DNA from: Kangiella marina
Lineage (GTDB): Bacteria; Pseudomonadota; Gammaproteobacteria; Enterobacterales; Kangiellaceae
Direction: 5' to 3'
Assembly: GCF_039541235.1 (NCBI RefSeq)
Contig: NZ_BAABFV010000001.1
Coordinates: 992,001-1,056,000 of the forward strand
DNA length: 64,000 bases
How positions within the stretch are numbered: position 1 is the first letter of the stretch; each line of letters starts with the position of its first letter. Under the pieces are notes generated by a model. That model saw nothing but the letters and a program-made list of their open reading frames with translations. It had not been told where the DNA came from and did no database searches. This document shows, in pieces, positions 29,232-38,971 of this stretch. Made by a program: the position numbers and the translations under genes.

Positions 29232-29256
29232 AAGCCGACTCTAGGGTCGGCTTTTT
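29232..29256 (+). terminator. Terminator of the protease relic
   Basis: AAGCCGAC (29232-29239) and GTCGGCTT (29246-29253) flank TCTAGG and a T run. The sequence CTAGGGTCGGCTTTTT also occurs in the terminator of the intact protease gene. Confidence 0.85.
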
Positions 29257-29669
29257 ATTAACAACCATGAAGAAATCAATATCACTCCACTATTAGGCGT
29301 TAACAATAAGGTAGTCATTAATAGAACTAATCAAAGTGCCTCAAAACTCCAGTATCTGAGTAGTCCAACGTCTGATTCTAAGATAATTCTTTTTAAAGCG
29401 AGAATGTCTAACAAAATACTGAAATCAACAACTTACACTTCTTGACACTGTAACTCACTGATATTTAATACATTCTAGTGACCTTGCAATCCTTTTCGAA
29501 TAATCACAGATTTGTATCGCAATGTACAAAAGTGATAAATCTCAAGATTTACTAATCAAAACAGTCTTTTCGCATAAATTAGTTTGTTTTAACAAGTCAA
29601 TTTTTATACAGTCCAAGTGCTCGAAATAAAAGAGTCATAAAAAATTAACACTAAGGGGTTAAACAAACT
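29257..29669. other. Upstream region of the subtilase gene
   Basis: About 410 bp of AT-rich DNA without a plausible ORF. It contains the promoter candidate at 29442-29469 and an implied untranslated leader of roughly 190 nt. I see no further conserved element. Confidence 0.6.
29442..29469 (+). promoter_or_regulatory. Sigma-70 promoter of the subtilase gene
   Basis: A perfect TTGACA (29442-29447) is followed after 16 bp by TTTAAT (29464-29469), five of six -10 matches. This predicts a start near 29476 and a leader of about 190 nt, long enough for post-transcriptional control. Confidence 0.6.
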
Positions 29670-31517
29670 ATGAAACTAACTAAAGTAGTTACAGGGGTAC
29701 TACTTGCGACTGGAGCAATCGGCGTTCAAGCTGGTGAGTTCAAAACAGCGCAAGTCCCATCAAACGCAATCAAAGGACAATACATCGTTGTTCTTAAAGA
29801 TAACGTTGTTCAAGAGAACGAAGGTCTATTCAGTTCTCAAGCGAACTTAAAAGCTGTCCAGATGGTTAACGACAGACTTTCTAACAAATACCAAGCACGC
29901 GTTACTCGTACTTATAAAGCAGTACTAAAAGGCGGTGTTTATAAAATGTCTGAAGAGCAAGCGCAAAAGCTCGCTCAAGATCCAAGCGTTGAGATCGTTG
30001 AAGAAGACCAAATCATGTCTATCAACGCAACTCAAAACAACGCAACTTGGGGTATCGACCGTTCAGATCAACGCGACCTACCTTTAAGCGGCACTTACAC
30101 TTACAACACTAACGCTTCTAACGTTAACGCTTACATCATTGATACGGGTATCTTGAATACTCACAGTGATTTCGGCGGTCGTTCATTCAGCGGTATCGAT
30201 ACGGTTGATAACGATGGCGACGCGACTGACTGTAACGGTCACGGTACGCACGTAGCTGGTACTGTAGGTGGTAGCACTTGGGGTATCGCTAAAGGCGTAA
30301 CGCTTTACGGTGTTCGTGTACTAGGTTGTAACGGTAGTGGTTCTAACTCTGGCGTTATCGCAGGTATGGATTGGGTTGCTGACAACCACGTTAAACCAGC
30401 GGTTGCTAACATGAGTTTAGGCGGCGGTGCTTCTAGCACTACTGACGCAGCGGTTCAACGTTTGACTGACGCTGGTGTTACTACCGTTGTAGCAGCGGGT
30501 AACGACAACTCAAACGCTTGTAACTACTCTCCAGCTCGTGCAGCTAGCGCAATCACTGTAGGTTCTACGACTTCTAGTGATTCACGTTCAAGCTTCTCGA
30601 ACTACGGTAACTGTCTAGACATCTACGCACCAGGTTCAAGCATTACTTCGACTTGGTCTAACGGTGGTACTAACACTATCAGTGGTACGTCGATGGCGTC
30701 TCCACACGTTGCAGGTGTTGCAGCTCTATACTTAGCTGACAACCCTAACGCTTCAGTAAGCCAAGTAACTCAAGCTATACTTGACGCTGCAACTCCAGGT
30801 AAAGTGAGCGACGCTAAGTCTGGTTCACCTAACTTGTTGTTATACAGCCTATTCGACGGTTCTACACCTCCACCACCACCTCCAGGCGGTAATGAGTTAG
30901 AAAACGGCGTAGCTCAGACTATCTCTGGTGCTCAAGGCTCTGAAACTGACTTCACATTCGTCGTACCAGCGGGCGCAACTTCGGTTGACTTCCAAATGTC
31001 TGGTGGTTCTGGTGATGCTGACCTATACGTTAAGTTCGGTAGCGCTCCAACAACTTCAAGCTACGATTGCCGTCCATACCGTAACGGTAACAGCGAGACG
31101 TGTAACTTCACAGCTCAAGAAGGTACTTACTACGTAATGGTTCGTGGTTACACTAGCTACTCAAACGCTAGCCTTGTAGCTAACCATGACGGTGGTAGCA
31201 CTCCTCCTCCACCAAGTGGCGGTAACGAGACGGTTAATAACATTTCTGCGAGCAGCGGTCAGTGGAAACACTACTACATCGACGTTCCTGCAGGTATGAG
31301 CTCACTACAAGCGACTATTACTGGCGGTTCTGGTGATGCTGACTTATACGTACGTCGCGGTTCACAACCAACGACTTCTGCGTATGACTGCCGTCCATAC
31401 AAGTGGGGCAACGAAGAGACTTGTAACATCTCTAACCCTGCGCAAGACCGTTACTACATCAGCCTACGTGCATACCAAACGTTCTCTGGTGTAACACTTA
31501 ACGTTGTTTGGGAATAA
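29670..31517 (+). CDS. Secreted subtilisin-family serine protease with two C-terminal PPC domains
   Basis: The 615-residue exoprotease has a signal peptide (residues 1-21, ending VQA), an I9-type inhibitory propeptide (about 30-118; [12 protein letters not shown]), and an S8 catalytic domain with Asp158 (IIDTGI), His191 (GHGTHVAGT) and Ser341 ([12 protein letters not shown]). Proline-rich linkers (PPPPPPGG and PPPPSGG) join two pre-peptidase C-terminal domains, each with [10 protein letters not shown] and YDCRPY. PPC domains are usually removed on secretion. Codon choice is strongly biased (AAC for Asn almost throughout, GGT for Gly), which suggests high expression. The ATG has AAGGGG upstream. 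Its relic paralogue lies 460 bp before it. Confidence 0.96.
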   Translation: MKLTKVVTGVLLATGAIGVQAGEFKTAQVPSNAIKGQYIVVLKDNVVQENEGLFSSQANLKAVQMVNDRLSNKYQARVTRTYKAVLKGGVYKMSEEQAQKLAQDPSVEIVEEDQIMSINATQNNATWGIDRSDQRDLPLSGTYTYNTNASNVNAYIIDTGILNTHSDFGGRSFSGIDTVDNDGDATDCNGHGTHVAGTVGGSTWGIAKGVTLYGVRVLGCNGSGSNSGVIAGMDWVADNHVKPAVANMSLGGGASSTTDAAVQRLTDAGVTTVVAAGNDNSNACNYSPARAASAITVGSTTSSDSRSSFSNYGNCLDIYAPGSSITSTWSNGGTNTISGTSMASPHVAGVAALYLADNPNASVSQVTQAILDAATPGKVSDAKSGSPNLLLYSLFDGSTPPPPPPGGNELENGVAQTISGAQGSETDFTFVVPAGATSVDFQMSGGSGDADLYVKFGSAPTTSSYDCRPYRNGNSETCNFTAQEGTYYVMVRGYTSYSNASLVANHDGGSTPPPPSGGNETVNNISASSGQWKHYYIDVPAGMSSLQATITGGSGDADLYVRRGSQPTTSAYDCRPYKWGNEETCNISNPAQDRYYISLRAYQTFSGVTLNVVWE

Positions 31518-31554
31518 TCCTACCCCGTTAAGTTCATCTTACTTATAGATGATG

Positions 31555-31581
31555 AAAGCCGGCCCTAGGGTCGGCTTTTTT
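31555..31581 (+). terminator. Intrinsic terminator of the subtilase gene
   Basis: AAAGCCG pairs with CGGCTTT across an internal palindrome (CCTAGG), followed by six or more T residues. It lies 38 bp after the stop codon. Confidence 0.88.
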
Positions 31582-31677
31582 ATGTCTAACGGATACACAA
31601 CCTCTATTATGTGATTTACGTTTCACGCCCTATCTCTGGTACAATCGACCCAACGCCAACAACTCGTTATCAAAGCC

Positions 31678-32088
31678 ATGAGCGAAGCTCCAAGCACAAT
31701 CAAGCTCCATCAGAAATCACGACAGCTTGAGGTCTGCTTTTCGGGTAACACGTATATATTACCCTATGAGTATCTCCGCGTTTTTTCACCATCAGCGGAA
31801 GTACGAGGGCATGGTAATCAAGAGCTCACTCTTATAGGTGGCAAAAAAAATATCACCGTCACCGACGTCGAGCCAGTCGGCCAATATGCCATTAAGCTCA
31901 GTTTTGATGACGGACACGACAGCGGACTGTATACTTGGCAAACATTATTTGAGCTAGGGCGTGACTACGCTGACAATTGGCAGACTTACCTTAAACGGTT
32001 AGCCGCAGCTGGATTGCAACGCTCTACCGATAGCAGCGTCGGAGTCTTTACTCCAGACCCTACAACTAAAGAAGATTCAAAGTCATGA
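31678..32088 (+). CDS. DUF971 (GBBH-like N-terminal domain) protein
   Basis: This 136-residue protein of the DUF971 family is named for the N-terminal domain of gamma-butyrobetaine hydroxylase. It shows [33 protein letters not shown] in several blocks, [24 protein letters not shown] and [12 protein letters not shown]. Function is unknown; related domains bind a metal or iron-sulfur cluster. Its stop overlaps the ubiE start (ATGA, 4 bp). A DUF971 gene between hslVU and ubiE is a recurring arrangement in gammaproteobacteria. Confidence 0.85.
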   Translation: MSEAPSTIKLHQKSRQLEVCFSGNTYILPYEYLRVFSPSAEVRGHGNQELTLIGGKKNITVTDVEPVGQYAIKLSFDDGHDSGLYTWQTLFELGRDYADNWQTYLKRLAAAGLQRSTDSSVGVFTPDPTTKEDSKS

Positions 32089-32849
32089 CACAAGACGAAA
32101 ACACAAACGACAGCACAACACATTTTGGCTATCAAACTGTCGCCAAAGAAGAAAAAGCGGCGAAAGTCGCCGAGGTCTTCCACTCGGTAGCCGGCAAATA
32201 TGATGTCATGAATGATCTGATGTCTTTTGGTGTTCATCGTATATGGAAACGTTACACCATTGAGCGAGCAGCAGCTCGTCCCGGTCAAAAGATTCTGGAT
32301 ATTGCTGGCGGCACTGGCGATCTAACCGCTAAGTTTTCTAAAATTGTCGGCCCAACAGGCCAAGTCACGCTTGCCGACATTAATGATTCTATGATCAAAG
32401 TCGGTCGCGCCAAACTGGTCGACTCCGGTGTCGTCGGAAATGTTGATTTCGTACAAGCCAATGCCGAGTGCCTACCATTTCCTGATAATCACTTTGATCG
32501 AATCACCATCGCTTTTGGCCTACGCAATGTTACCGAAAAGGAAAAGGCGCTGAAGTCGATGTACCGTATATTAAAACCGGGTGGTCGCTTATTGGTTTTG
32601 GAATTTTCAAAACCAGCACTGCCTTTATTATCAAAAGTTTACGATATCTACTCTTTCTCGTTATTGCCTGCGATGGGCAAGCTGGTGGCTAATGACTCTG
32701 AAAGCTACAAGTATTTAGCAGAGTCCATTCGTATGCACCCCGATCAAGAAACGCTAATGGGTATGATGAAGGACGCAGGCTTCGATGACGCAGAGTACAC
32801 CAACTTAACTGGCGGCGTAGTAGCGCTTCATATAGGGAAAAAGTTCTAA
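32085..32849 (+). CDS. ubiE: Ubiquinone/menaquinone C-methyltransferase
   Basis: UbiE methylates the ring carbon of 2-octaprenyl-6-methoxy-benzoquinol (and of demethylmenaquinol) with SAM. The 254-residue protein has the SAM motif [15 protein letters not shown], post-motif strands [15 protein letters not shown], and the UbiE signatures [18 protein letters not shown] and [12 protein letters not shown]. It overlaps DUF971 by 4 bp and ubiJ by 1 bp, so ubiE-ubiJ-ubiB are translationally coupled, as in E. coli. Confidence 0.97.
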   Translation: MTQDENTNDSTTHFGYQTVAKEEKAAKVAEVFHSVAGKYDVMNDLMSFGVHRIWKRYTIERAAARPGQKILDIAGGTGDLTAKFSKIVGPTGQVTLADINDSMIKVGRAKLVDSGVVGNVDFVQANAECLPFPDNHFDRITIAFGLRNVTEKEKALKSMYRILKPGGRLLVLEFSKPALPLLSKVYDIYSFSLLPAMGKLVANDSESYKYLAESIRMHPDQETLMGMMKDAGFDDAEYTNLTGGVVALHIGKKF

Positions 32850-33484
32850 TGCTGGTTGAGCTCTTTGCCCCGACTATCGAAACCGTCATCAATACAGTTA
32901 TCAGCCTTGATCCAGAAGGTAAACAGCGCTTACACCCATTAAATCAAAAAATTATCGCTTTCCATTTCACCGATATCGGGCAACAACTGTACTTTAGCAT
33001 TGATGAGAGTTATATCGTGGTTAAGAGTGACCTTGAAGTCGAGCCCGATGCAGAACTAACCGGCAGCCTGCTATCCTTTTTTAACCTAGCCTCAGGAGAC
33101 GATAGCGACCCTATTTTCAAAGGTGACGTCCGCTTCTCAGGTGAAATTAGTACTGCACAAAACTTCCAAAAGTTCTTTAACCAACTGGATATCGACTGGG
33201 AAGAACATTTATCTCACTACATCGGTGATATCGCTGCTCACCAACTGTTTAACCATGGTCGAGCCATGTTTGACTGGGTAAAAAGCAGCACACAAACGGC
33301 CAAGAACAACGCCAGTGAATACCTGCGTTTTGAAGCCAAAGCGGTTCCAGCGTCAATTGAGCTTGAAAACTTCTATGACGACATCGCCGACTTAAAGTCT
33401 GGGGTGGAACGTTTAGGTATGCGCATAGAGCGTTTAAGACAGCAGTCACAACAAGAACAACCACAACAGGAACCGTCGCACTAG
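32849..33484 (+). CDS. ubiJ: Ubiquinone biosynthesis accessory factor UbiJ
   Basis: The 211-residue protein has an SCP2-type lipid-binding fold (about residues 15-125) and a C-terminal coiled coil (about 165-205), the standard UbiJ layout. UbiJ with UbiK helps assemble the soluble aerobic ubiquinone biosynthesis complex and binds the prenylated intermediates. It sits between ubiE and ubiB with a one-base overlap to ubiE and no gap to ubiB, which confirms the name despite weak sequence conservation. The tail is Gln-rich (QQSQQEQPQQEPSH). Confidence 0.9.
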   Translation: MLVELFAPTIETVINTVISLDPEGKQRLHPLNQKIIAFHFTDIGQQLYFSIDESYIVVKSDLEVEPDAELTGSLLSFFNLASGDDSDPIFKGDVRFSGEISTAQNFQKFFNQLDIDWEEHLSHYIGDIAAHQLFNHGRAMFDWVKSSTQTAKNNASEYLRFEAKAVPASIELENFYDDIADLKSGVERLGMRIERLRQQSQQEQPQQEPSH

Positions 33485-35137
33485 ATGAATACGATACGAC
33501 AGTTACATCATGCGTTAAAAATCAACCGTACCCTAGTTCGCTACGGTCTCGACGAGTTTCTAGCACCAACCCCGTTGGCGGTGCTACGTCCTGTGGCACG
33601 ACTGTTTTCATTGAGCTTCAAAAAAACAGCTCACGATAAATCCCGTGGTGAGCGCCTACGGTTAGCGTTAACCGAGCTTGGTCCAATTTATATCAAGTTG
33701 GGACAGATGCTCTCCACTAGACGCGATCTCGTACCACCGGATATCGCCGATGAATTAGCCCGACTTCAAGATCAAGTAGAACCTTTTCCTTCAGAGGAAG
33801 CCAAGCAGCTTGTCGAGCAGCAACTAGGCACAAGGCTAGAAACCGTCTTTAGTGACTTTAACCCAATCCCCCTCGCTTCGGCCTCAATTGCTCAGGTACA
33901 TGAAGCGTCGTTAAAGTCAGGTGAAGCCGTCGTTATTAAGGTACTACGCCCGAATATTCGACAAAAAATTCGCCGTGATTTAAGCATGATGTACGAGTTG
34001 GCGAACTGGGCTGAAAAGTATTCAAGCGAGGCGCGCCGCCTTCGTATCAAAGAAGTCATAAAAGAATACGATTCTACGTTAGAGCGCGAAATCGACCTTC
34101 GAATCGAAGCCGCGAACACCTCGCATTTGCGCCATAACTTCGCCAATTCAGAGCTGTTATATGTCCCCAAAGTCTACTGGGACTTTACACGCAGCAAAGT
34201 CATGGTGGTCGAGAAGATTTCAGGGGTTCCTATTGGTGACGTTGGTCGCTTAAAAGCGGATGGCGTCAATATGAAAGTATTGGCGGATCGGGGTGTTGAA
34301 ATCTTCTTCACACAGGTGTTCCGTGACAGTTTCTTCCATGCCGACATGCATCCGGGTAATATTTTTGTCGATACCAGTGACCCAGATAAACCTCAATATA
34401 TTGCCATCGACTGCGGCATTATGGGCACCTTGGATGAAGATGATAAACGTTATCTTGCTCATAACTTCCTCGCCTTTTTTGATCGAGACTATAAGCGCAT
34501 CGCAGAATTGCATGTCGAGTCCGGCTGGATTGATGAAGATGTCTCTATCCCAGAATTCGAATCGGCTATTCGTGCAGCTTGTGAGCCGATTTTTGGCAAA
34601 GCGTTAGCGGAAATTTCCTTTGGTCACTTCTTGATTCAATTGTTCCAGACTGCGCGACGTTTTAACATGCAAGTTCAGCCGCAATTGGTTTTACTGCAAA
34701 AAACCCTCCTTTATGTCGAAGGTTTAGGACGTCAACTGTATCCAGAGCTGGATCTTTGGGAAACGGCCCAGCCGTATCTTAAAAAGTGGCTCAGAGAACA
34801 GATTGGCCCCAAAGCTATCTTTGAGGAAGTGAAGACTCAGCTACCCGACTGGTTGCATAAAGCCCCAAAAATTCCAGGGCTTTTATTCGATAATGTCCAA
34901 AAACTAGGACAAGAGCTAGAGAAATTTGAAGGCCTAAAGCAAGAATTGACCCAGCTGGAGCAATATAAGCTGCGTCAAAATGCGGCACAAAAACACGCTA
35001 TTATCGGTAGTGGCTTTGCACTATTAAGCGGACTGCTCTACCTTGGAATACCTCATGACTGGGCTCCAAGCCTAAGTACAGGTGTAATATCACTGCTCTT
35101 CTTGGTCAAAAGTCTGTGGCCAATTAAGATAAAATAA
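33485..35137 (+). CDS. ubiB: Ubiquinone biosynthesis protein kinase-like UbiB
   Basis: UbiB belongs to the ADCK/COQ8 atypical kinase-like ATPases needed for coenzyme Q synthesis, probably by extracting hydrophobic precursors from the membrane. The 550-residue protein has the KxGQ signature YIKLGQMLSTRRDLVP, the Ala-rich nucleotide loop ASASIAQVHEASL, HADMHPGNIF and AIDCGIMGTLD (DFG-like), and one or two C-terminal transmembrane helices (about residues 503-545). It follows ubiJ directly and is 26 bp before a HIT gene. Confidence 0.96.
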   Translation: MNTIRQLHHALKINRTLVRYGLDEFLAPTPLAVLRPVARLFSLSFKKTAHDKSRGERLRLALTELGPIYIKLGQMLSTRRDLVPPDIADELARLQDQVEPFPSEEAKQLVEQQLGTRLETVFSDFNPIPLASASIAQVHEASLKSGEAVVIKVLRPNIRQKIRRDLSMMYELANWAEKYSSEARRLRIKEVIKEYDSTLEREIDLRIEAANTSHLRHNFANSELLYVPKVYWDFTRSKVMVVEKISGVPIGDVGRLKADGVNMKVLADRGVEIFFTQVFRDSFFHADMHPGNIFVDTSDPDKPQYIAIDCGIMGTLDEDDKRYLAHNFLAFFDRDYKRIAELHVESGWIDEDVSIPEFESAIRAACEPIFGKALAEISFGHFLIQLFQTARRFNMQVQPQLVLLQKTLLYVEGLGRQLYPELDLWETAQPYLKKWLREQIGPKAIFEEVKTQLPDWLHKAPKIPGLLFDNVQKLGQELEKFEGLKQELTQLEQYKLRQNAAQKHAIIGSGFALLSGLLYLGIPHDWAPSLSTGVISLLFLVKSLWPIKIK

Positions 35138-35163
35138 ATCTCAAGCTGGGAGTAATTGAGCTT

Positions 35164-35502
35164 ATGAGCGACTGTATATTTTGTAAGATCATTGATGGTG
35201 ATATCCCATCAGAAAAGGTTTATGAAGATGATAAAATCTACGTCTTCAAGGATATTGCCCCGAAAACCCCGGTTCACCTGCTGATGATTCCAAAAAAGCA
35301 CATCGCAAGCTTAGCTGAGGTTAAAGACGACGATCAGGAGCTTCTCGGTTACATGATGCGAAAAGTTCCTCAGATTGCCCATGAGGCTGGCTGTGAAAAA
35401 GGCTTCCGTACCGTGATTAATACAGGTGATGAAGGCGGGCAAGAAGTGTATCATATACACATCCATATTCTTGGTGGTGGCGGTAAAATGCCGTTTGCGT
35501 AA
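35164..35502 (+). CDS. hinT: HIT-family purine nucleoside phosphoramidase, HinT-like
   Basis: The 112-residue protein starts MSDCIFCKIIDGDIPSEKVYEDD and has the histidine triad HIHIHILGGG near the C-terminus. HinT enzymes hydrolyse AMP-lysine-type phosphoramidates. The gene lies in the ubiEJB-tatABC cluster, 26 bp after ubiB and 28 bp before tatA. The length is normal. The first ligand pair CxxC (CIFC) is the usual structural feature of this subgroup. Confidence 0.93.
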   Translation: MSDCIFCKIIDGDIPSEKVYEDDKIYVFKDIAPKTPVHLLMIPKKHIASLAEVKDDDQELLGYMMRKVPQIAHEAGCEKGFRTVINTGDEGGQEVYHIHIHILGGGGKMPFA

Positions 35503-35530
35503 GCGCCAATTGATTTAAGTAGAGGTTCCA

Positions 35531-35779
35531 ATGTTAGGTAATATTAGTATTTGGCAATTGATCATTATTCTTGTCATCATCTTGCTATTGTTTGGTACAA
35601 AAAAATTACGCAACGCAGGTGGCGATGTTGGCGCAGCTTTAAAAAACTTTAAGAAAGCGTTTAAAGATGAAAATGAACAGTCGGAAGATAAAGAGCAGTT
35701 GAAAGATGGCCGTAATGACAGCACTCCTGATGCTGAATTTTCAGACTCAAAAGAGACTGAAAACAATAAAAAATCATAA
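35531..35779 (+). CDS. tatA: Sec-independent translocase subunit TatA
   Basis: TatA oligomerises to form the passage for folded proteins with twin-arginine signals. The 82-residue protein has an N-terminal transmembrane helix (about residues 5-21), the hinge [14 protein letters not shown], an amphipathic helix (about 22-45) and an acidic, polar tail. It is first in tatABC. Its start is preceded by a weak ribosome-binding site AGAGGT. Confidence 0.95.
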   Translation: MLGNISIWQLIIILVIILLLFGTKKLRNAGGDVGAALKNFKKAFKDENEQSEDKEQLKDGRNDSTPDAEFSDSKETENNKKS

Positions 35780-35800
35780 CCCGATACTTTCCAGTAGCTC

Positions 35801-36160
35801 ATGCCCTTCGATATTGGCTTCTCTGAATTACTATTAGTCCTGATCCTAGCGCTCCTTGTGCTAGGACCTGAACGCTTACCTAAGGCTATGCAAACCTTTG
35901 GGCGCTGGGCAGGTAAAGCCAAACGTACCGTGACCAACTTTAATCATCAGGTTAATCGTGAACTCGAACTCGACGAGATGAAAAAAAAGCTCGCCGAACA
36001 CGAAGCCATGATTAAGCGTCAAGCCGAAGGAACCGATTTACAAAAACTCAGAGATGAAGCTGAGCGAAAAATTCAAGCTGCTGAAGACGCTAAGCAAAAA
36101 GCAGAACAAGCGCTGAAAAGCGACGCCTCCAATCTCGATGACACAAACAAACAGCGCTAA
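35801..36160 (+). CDS. tatB: Sec-independent translocase subunit TatB
   Basis: TatB works with TatC in the twin-arginine signal receptor complex. The 119-residue protein has a short periplasmic N-terminus MPFDIGFSELLLV, a transmembrane helix, the hinge LGPERLPKAMQTFGRW that separates TatB from TatA, and a long amphipathic/coiled helix (about 50-110). It lies 21 bp after tatA and 5 bp before tatC. Confidence 0.95.
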   Translation: MPFDIGFSELLLVLILALLVLGPERLPKAMQTFGRWAGKAKRTVTNFNHQVNRELELDEMKKKLAEHEAMIKRQAEGTDLQKLRDEAERKIQAAEDAKQKAEQALKSDASNLDDTNKQR

Positions 36161-36165
36161 CCCCT

Positions 36166-36933
36166 ATGAGTGACTCTAACGCTAATGACATGCCATTGCT
36201 ATCGCACTTAATCGAGTTGCGCTCGCGTTTGCTACGCTCTGTTTTAGTCATTATCGTTATTTTTATTGGCTTAGCTTTCTTTGCCAATGAGCTTTACGAA
36301 TGGCTCTCCAAGCCTCTTAAAGAGGCGCTTCCAGAAAGCTCAACCCTTATCGCCATCGACGTTACTGCACCGCTATTCGCACCCTTTAAGCTAGCCTTTG
36401 TCATGGCTATCTTTATCGCCATGCCATTTGTTCTGCATCAAGCATGGCTGTTTATTTCTCCAGGGCTTTATAAACACGAAAAAGGTTTTGCCGTACCGCT
36501 CTTGGTGAGCAGCATCCTACTCTTTTACGCTGGTATTGCGTTTGCCTACTTTGTTATTTTTCCTATCATCTTCGGTTTCTTGTCGACCATTGGGCCACAA
36601 GACGTCAATTACCTACCCGATATCAATAGCGTACTGTCGATTGCATTGAAGCTGTTCTTTGCCTTTGGTCTTGCTTTTGAAATTCCGATCGCGACCATGC
36701 TTTTGATTTGGTCAGGGCTAGTGAGCCACGAGACATTATCCAATACTCGCCCTTACACCGTGGTCGGTATTTTTGTGTTCGCGATGCTGCTAACACCACC
36801 CGATATGATTTCGCAAGTTTTGCTAGCGGTTCCTATGTGGATTCTATTTGAGCTGGGACTGGTATTCGCTAAGGCCTACTCGCCTAAAAAAACCGAGAGT
36901 CAGACAATTGAGGACGGTGATGAAAACACTTAA
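36166..36933 (+). CDS. tatC: Sec-independent translocase subunit TatC
   Basis: TatC is the multispanning receptor for twin-arginine signal peptides. The 255-residue protein has six transmembrane segments and the conserved LSHLIELRSRLLRS near the N-terminus, with the first-periplasmic-loop ALPESSTLIAIDVTAPLFAPFK and FVFAMLLTPPDMISQV near helix 5-6. It overlaps the next gene by 14 bp. The tatD homologue is not attached here but lies 17 kb away at 53475. Confidence 0.97.
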   Translation: MSDSNANDMPLLSHLIELRSRLLRSVLVIIVIFIGLAFFANELYEWLSKPLKEALPESSTLIAIDVTAPLFAPFKLAFVMAIFIAMPFVLHQAWLFISPGLYKHEKGFAVPLLVSSILLFYAGIAFAYFVIFPIIFGFLSTIGPQDVNYLPDINSVLSIALKLFFAFGLAFEIPIATMLLIWSGLVSHETLSNTRPYTVVGIFVFAMLLTPPDMISQVLLAVPMWILFELGLVFAKAYSPKKTESQTIEDGDENT

Positions 36934-37381
36934 GCCCAAAACTCTTAAGCGTGTCCTAAACCTTTGGCCACCTTTCTGGGGAGCTGGAATACGCGTTCTT
37001 CAACTTGCCGACGACTGGTCGTACGCCAAAGTTCGGTTACGCAAATACTGGTTTAATCGAAACTATGTCAACACCCATTACGGCGGCTCACTTTTTTCAA
37101 TGACAGATCCATTTTATATGCTACTGCTTTTGCATGAGATGGGACGTGACTACGTGGTGTGGGATAAAAAATCTGAAATCAAGTTCATCAAGCCTGGGCG
37201 AAAAGACGTTTTCGCTGAGTTTCACGTTACTCAAGAGCAGGTTAACGAATTAAAACAGCAACTCCTAAACGCTGATAAAATCCAACCTGTTTTTGAAGTT
37301 GATATTAAAGATGAAGACGGACTGTTAATTGCTAAAGTCTGGAAGACAATCCATATTTCAAAGAAACAAAAGGCAGCTTAA
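36920..37381 (+). CDS. DUF4442 hotdog-fold protein
   Basis: I chose the ATG at 36920 (153 residues), which overlaps the end of tatC by 14 bp. An in-frame upstream ATG at 36848 lies deep inside tatC and would add a tatC-derived, non-conserved tail. The sequence WPPFWGAGIRVLQLADDWSY, YVNTHYGGSLFSMTDPFYML and KSEIKFIKPGRKDVFAEF matches the DUF4442 family, which has a hotdog fold related to acyl-CoA thioesterases such as PaaI. The substrate is unknown. Its stop is embedded in a terminator hairpin. Confidence 0.85.
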   Translation: MKTLKPKTLKRVLNLWPPFWGAGIRVLQLADDWSYAKVRLRKYWFNRNYVNTHYGGSLFSMTDPFYMLLLLHEMGRDYVVWDKKSEIKFIKPGRKDVFAEFHVTQEQVNELKQQLLNADKIQPVFEVDIKDEDGLLIAKVWKTIHISKKQKAA

Positions 37382-37393
37382 ACGCTGCCTTTT
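37368..37393 (+). terminator. Intrinsic terminator overlapping the DUF4442 stop codon
   Basis: AAAAGGCAGC (37368-37377) pairs perfectly with GCTGCCTTTT (37384-37393) around TTAAAC, with the TAA stop in the loop. It ends the tat transcript; the A-rich left arm could also work for the convergent peptidase gene. Confidence 0.88.
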
Positions 37394-37413
37394 CAGTCTT
37401 GGTTTAAACGATC

Positions 37414-38769
37414 TTACCGCACAAAGTGCCACTCCGTTTGACGACCGCCTAGATAAATGACCTGATCACCATCAAACACTGCTGACTGCTCCAACATGAT
37501 TTGAATCAGTTGATCATCCCACTCGGGTAAGCTCACTTTGACATTCCCTTCAATCGCGTAGCCTGTATTCGGGTACAGTTTCCAGTCGCCTTTTACCGGC
37601 GTCGGCCCTTGGTTATCCCACATGCCGATAGTGGGTCCAATAGCGTGACCGACAAAACCTAGCGGATGCGTATAGGTGCTAGAGTTTATCCCTTGTCGTT
37701 GTGACTCTTTATGGGTCGCCTTTAATATTTCATTGCCCGTTCGTCCGCTTTTAAACTCTGCGGTAAAAATATCTTGCCATTGATTGCCGACCTTTAATGC
37801 CTTGACCAAGCCTTGCGGCACCTCGTATTCACCAAACTTAGCGACATACCCCATTTCCTGCGTATCGGTACACAGTTTCAAATAACAGATCCCAACGTCT
37901 GTATGAATCACATCGCCTGGCTCAATGGTTCGATTACTTTTACCAAAGAATGGTGAGTTCGGTTCATTCTTATCACCCTGTCTTTGAATCGTGACATAAG
38001 GTTGAAACCAAGGCTTAACACCCAACGTCTCAAAGCGCTCTCGAATATACCAAGCGACATCCTGATCCGTCGTCACGCCTGGCGTAATCACCTTATTGGA
38101 AAAGGCTTCATCAATCACCCCGCGCGCAATTTTAACGATCTGAGGGTACACCTCCAGCTCTGGTGCCGTGCGCGTTTCCATCCAACGAATAACTAAATTC
38201 TCTGAACTCACCAATCGCTTCTGATAGGTCTTCGGCAAATGCTTGAGCAGTTTTTGATGCAGCCCTTGCGTTAACCCATCAGCCAACGCCCACTCTTCGC
38301 TGACATTGATACCAATACTTTTCGGATCGTAATCTTCAATGATTTCTGCCAATCGATCCCACTGCTGATTAACCGTTCCACCCTGCCAGCGTGATTTGTA
38401 AAAATCGCCAATGTCGTAACGGCTGACGCTAAATCGCTCCACGGTGTTACCTTTCTTAGCAAAGACCAATAGCGTCGTGCGACGTGCAGCAAACGTAGGA
38501 TCAGGAACCAGAGTATAAAATAGTGCATCCTCACCATACTCACGATTAATCACTAACCACATATCAAGCTCTGATTCCTTCATTAAGCGCGGCAGCAAGT
38601 GATCAAGTCGATGCTGTAAAATACGATTAACGGGCTCAACTCGATCGCGATGCGACAATACCTTTGGCAACTCAGCTATTTTTAATCCTTGCTCATACTG
38701 TTCACTTTTAACCGTTAACGAAGCGCATAAGGTTGCCACGATGACACTACATTTTAACCACACATTCAT
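37414..38769 (-). CDS. Exported M24-family metallopeptidase (Xaa-Pro dipeptidase-like)
   Basis: The 451-residue protein has a signal peptide (about residues 1-22, ending VKS), a creatinase-like N-terminal domain (about 40-205) and a pita-bread M24 domain. Metal-ligand motifs visible are HTDVGICYLKLCTDTQ (two aspartates), GHAIG (His), YAIEGNVKV (Glu) and a likely final Glu region near QIMLEQSAVF. M24 enzymes cleave Xaa-Pro or methionyl bonds with two divalent metals. The export signal suggests a periplasmic peptidase or dipeptidase. It is convergent with tatABC-DUF4442. Confidence 0.85.
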   Translation of the reverse strand: MNVWLKCSVIVATLCASLTVKSEQYEQGLKIAELPKVLSHRDRVEPVNRILQHRLDHLLPRLMKESELDMWLVINREYGEDALFYTLVPDPTFAARRTTLLVFAKKGNTVERFSVSRYDIGDFYKSRWQGGTVNQQWDRLAEIIEDYDPKSIGINVSEEWALADGLTQGLHQKLLKHLPKTYQKRLVSSENLVIRWMETRTAPELEVYPQIVKIARGVIDEAFSNKVITPGVTTDQDVAWYIRERFETLGVKPWFQPYVTIQRQGDKNEPNSPFFGKSNRTIEPGDVIHTDVGICYLKLCTDTQEMGYVAKFGEYEVPQGLVKALKVGNQWQDIFTAEFKSGRTGNEILKATHKESQRQGINSSTYTHPLGFVGHAIGPTIGMWDNQGPTPVKGDWKLYPNTGYAIEGNVKVSLPEWDDQLIQIMLEQSAVFDGDQVIYLGGRQTEWHFVR

Positions 38770-38971
38770 TGAAATCTCCTATCGTCCCATAGTTTTTTGC
38801 CGATAGCTGTTTAGGACAGGCTTTAAAAATTATCTGATTTATCAGGGCTTTACTGATAGTACCACCGTAGCGAGCAAACTGCATCTTGCGAGAGTCCCCT
38901 CTTAAAACACAGAATGTAACACTATAGCCGTCTTTAAATGCTTGCACCAAGTCAGCAAAGCCCATAAAATG

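Noticed and set aside
32085-35137. Possible frame errors in ubiEJB from one-base overlaps
   Set aside because: The overlaps are the normal coupled arrangement, and each protein has a full-length, well-formed sequence.
38747-38965. 72-codon minus-strand frame between the M24 peptidase and tetR
   Set aside because: It overlaps the peptidase start, has no ribosome-binding site and no recognisable features, and its start abuts the tetR operator. It is probably a chance frame.
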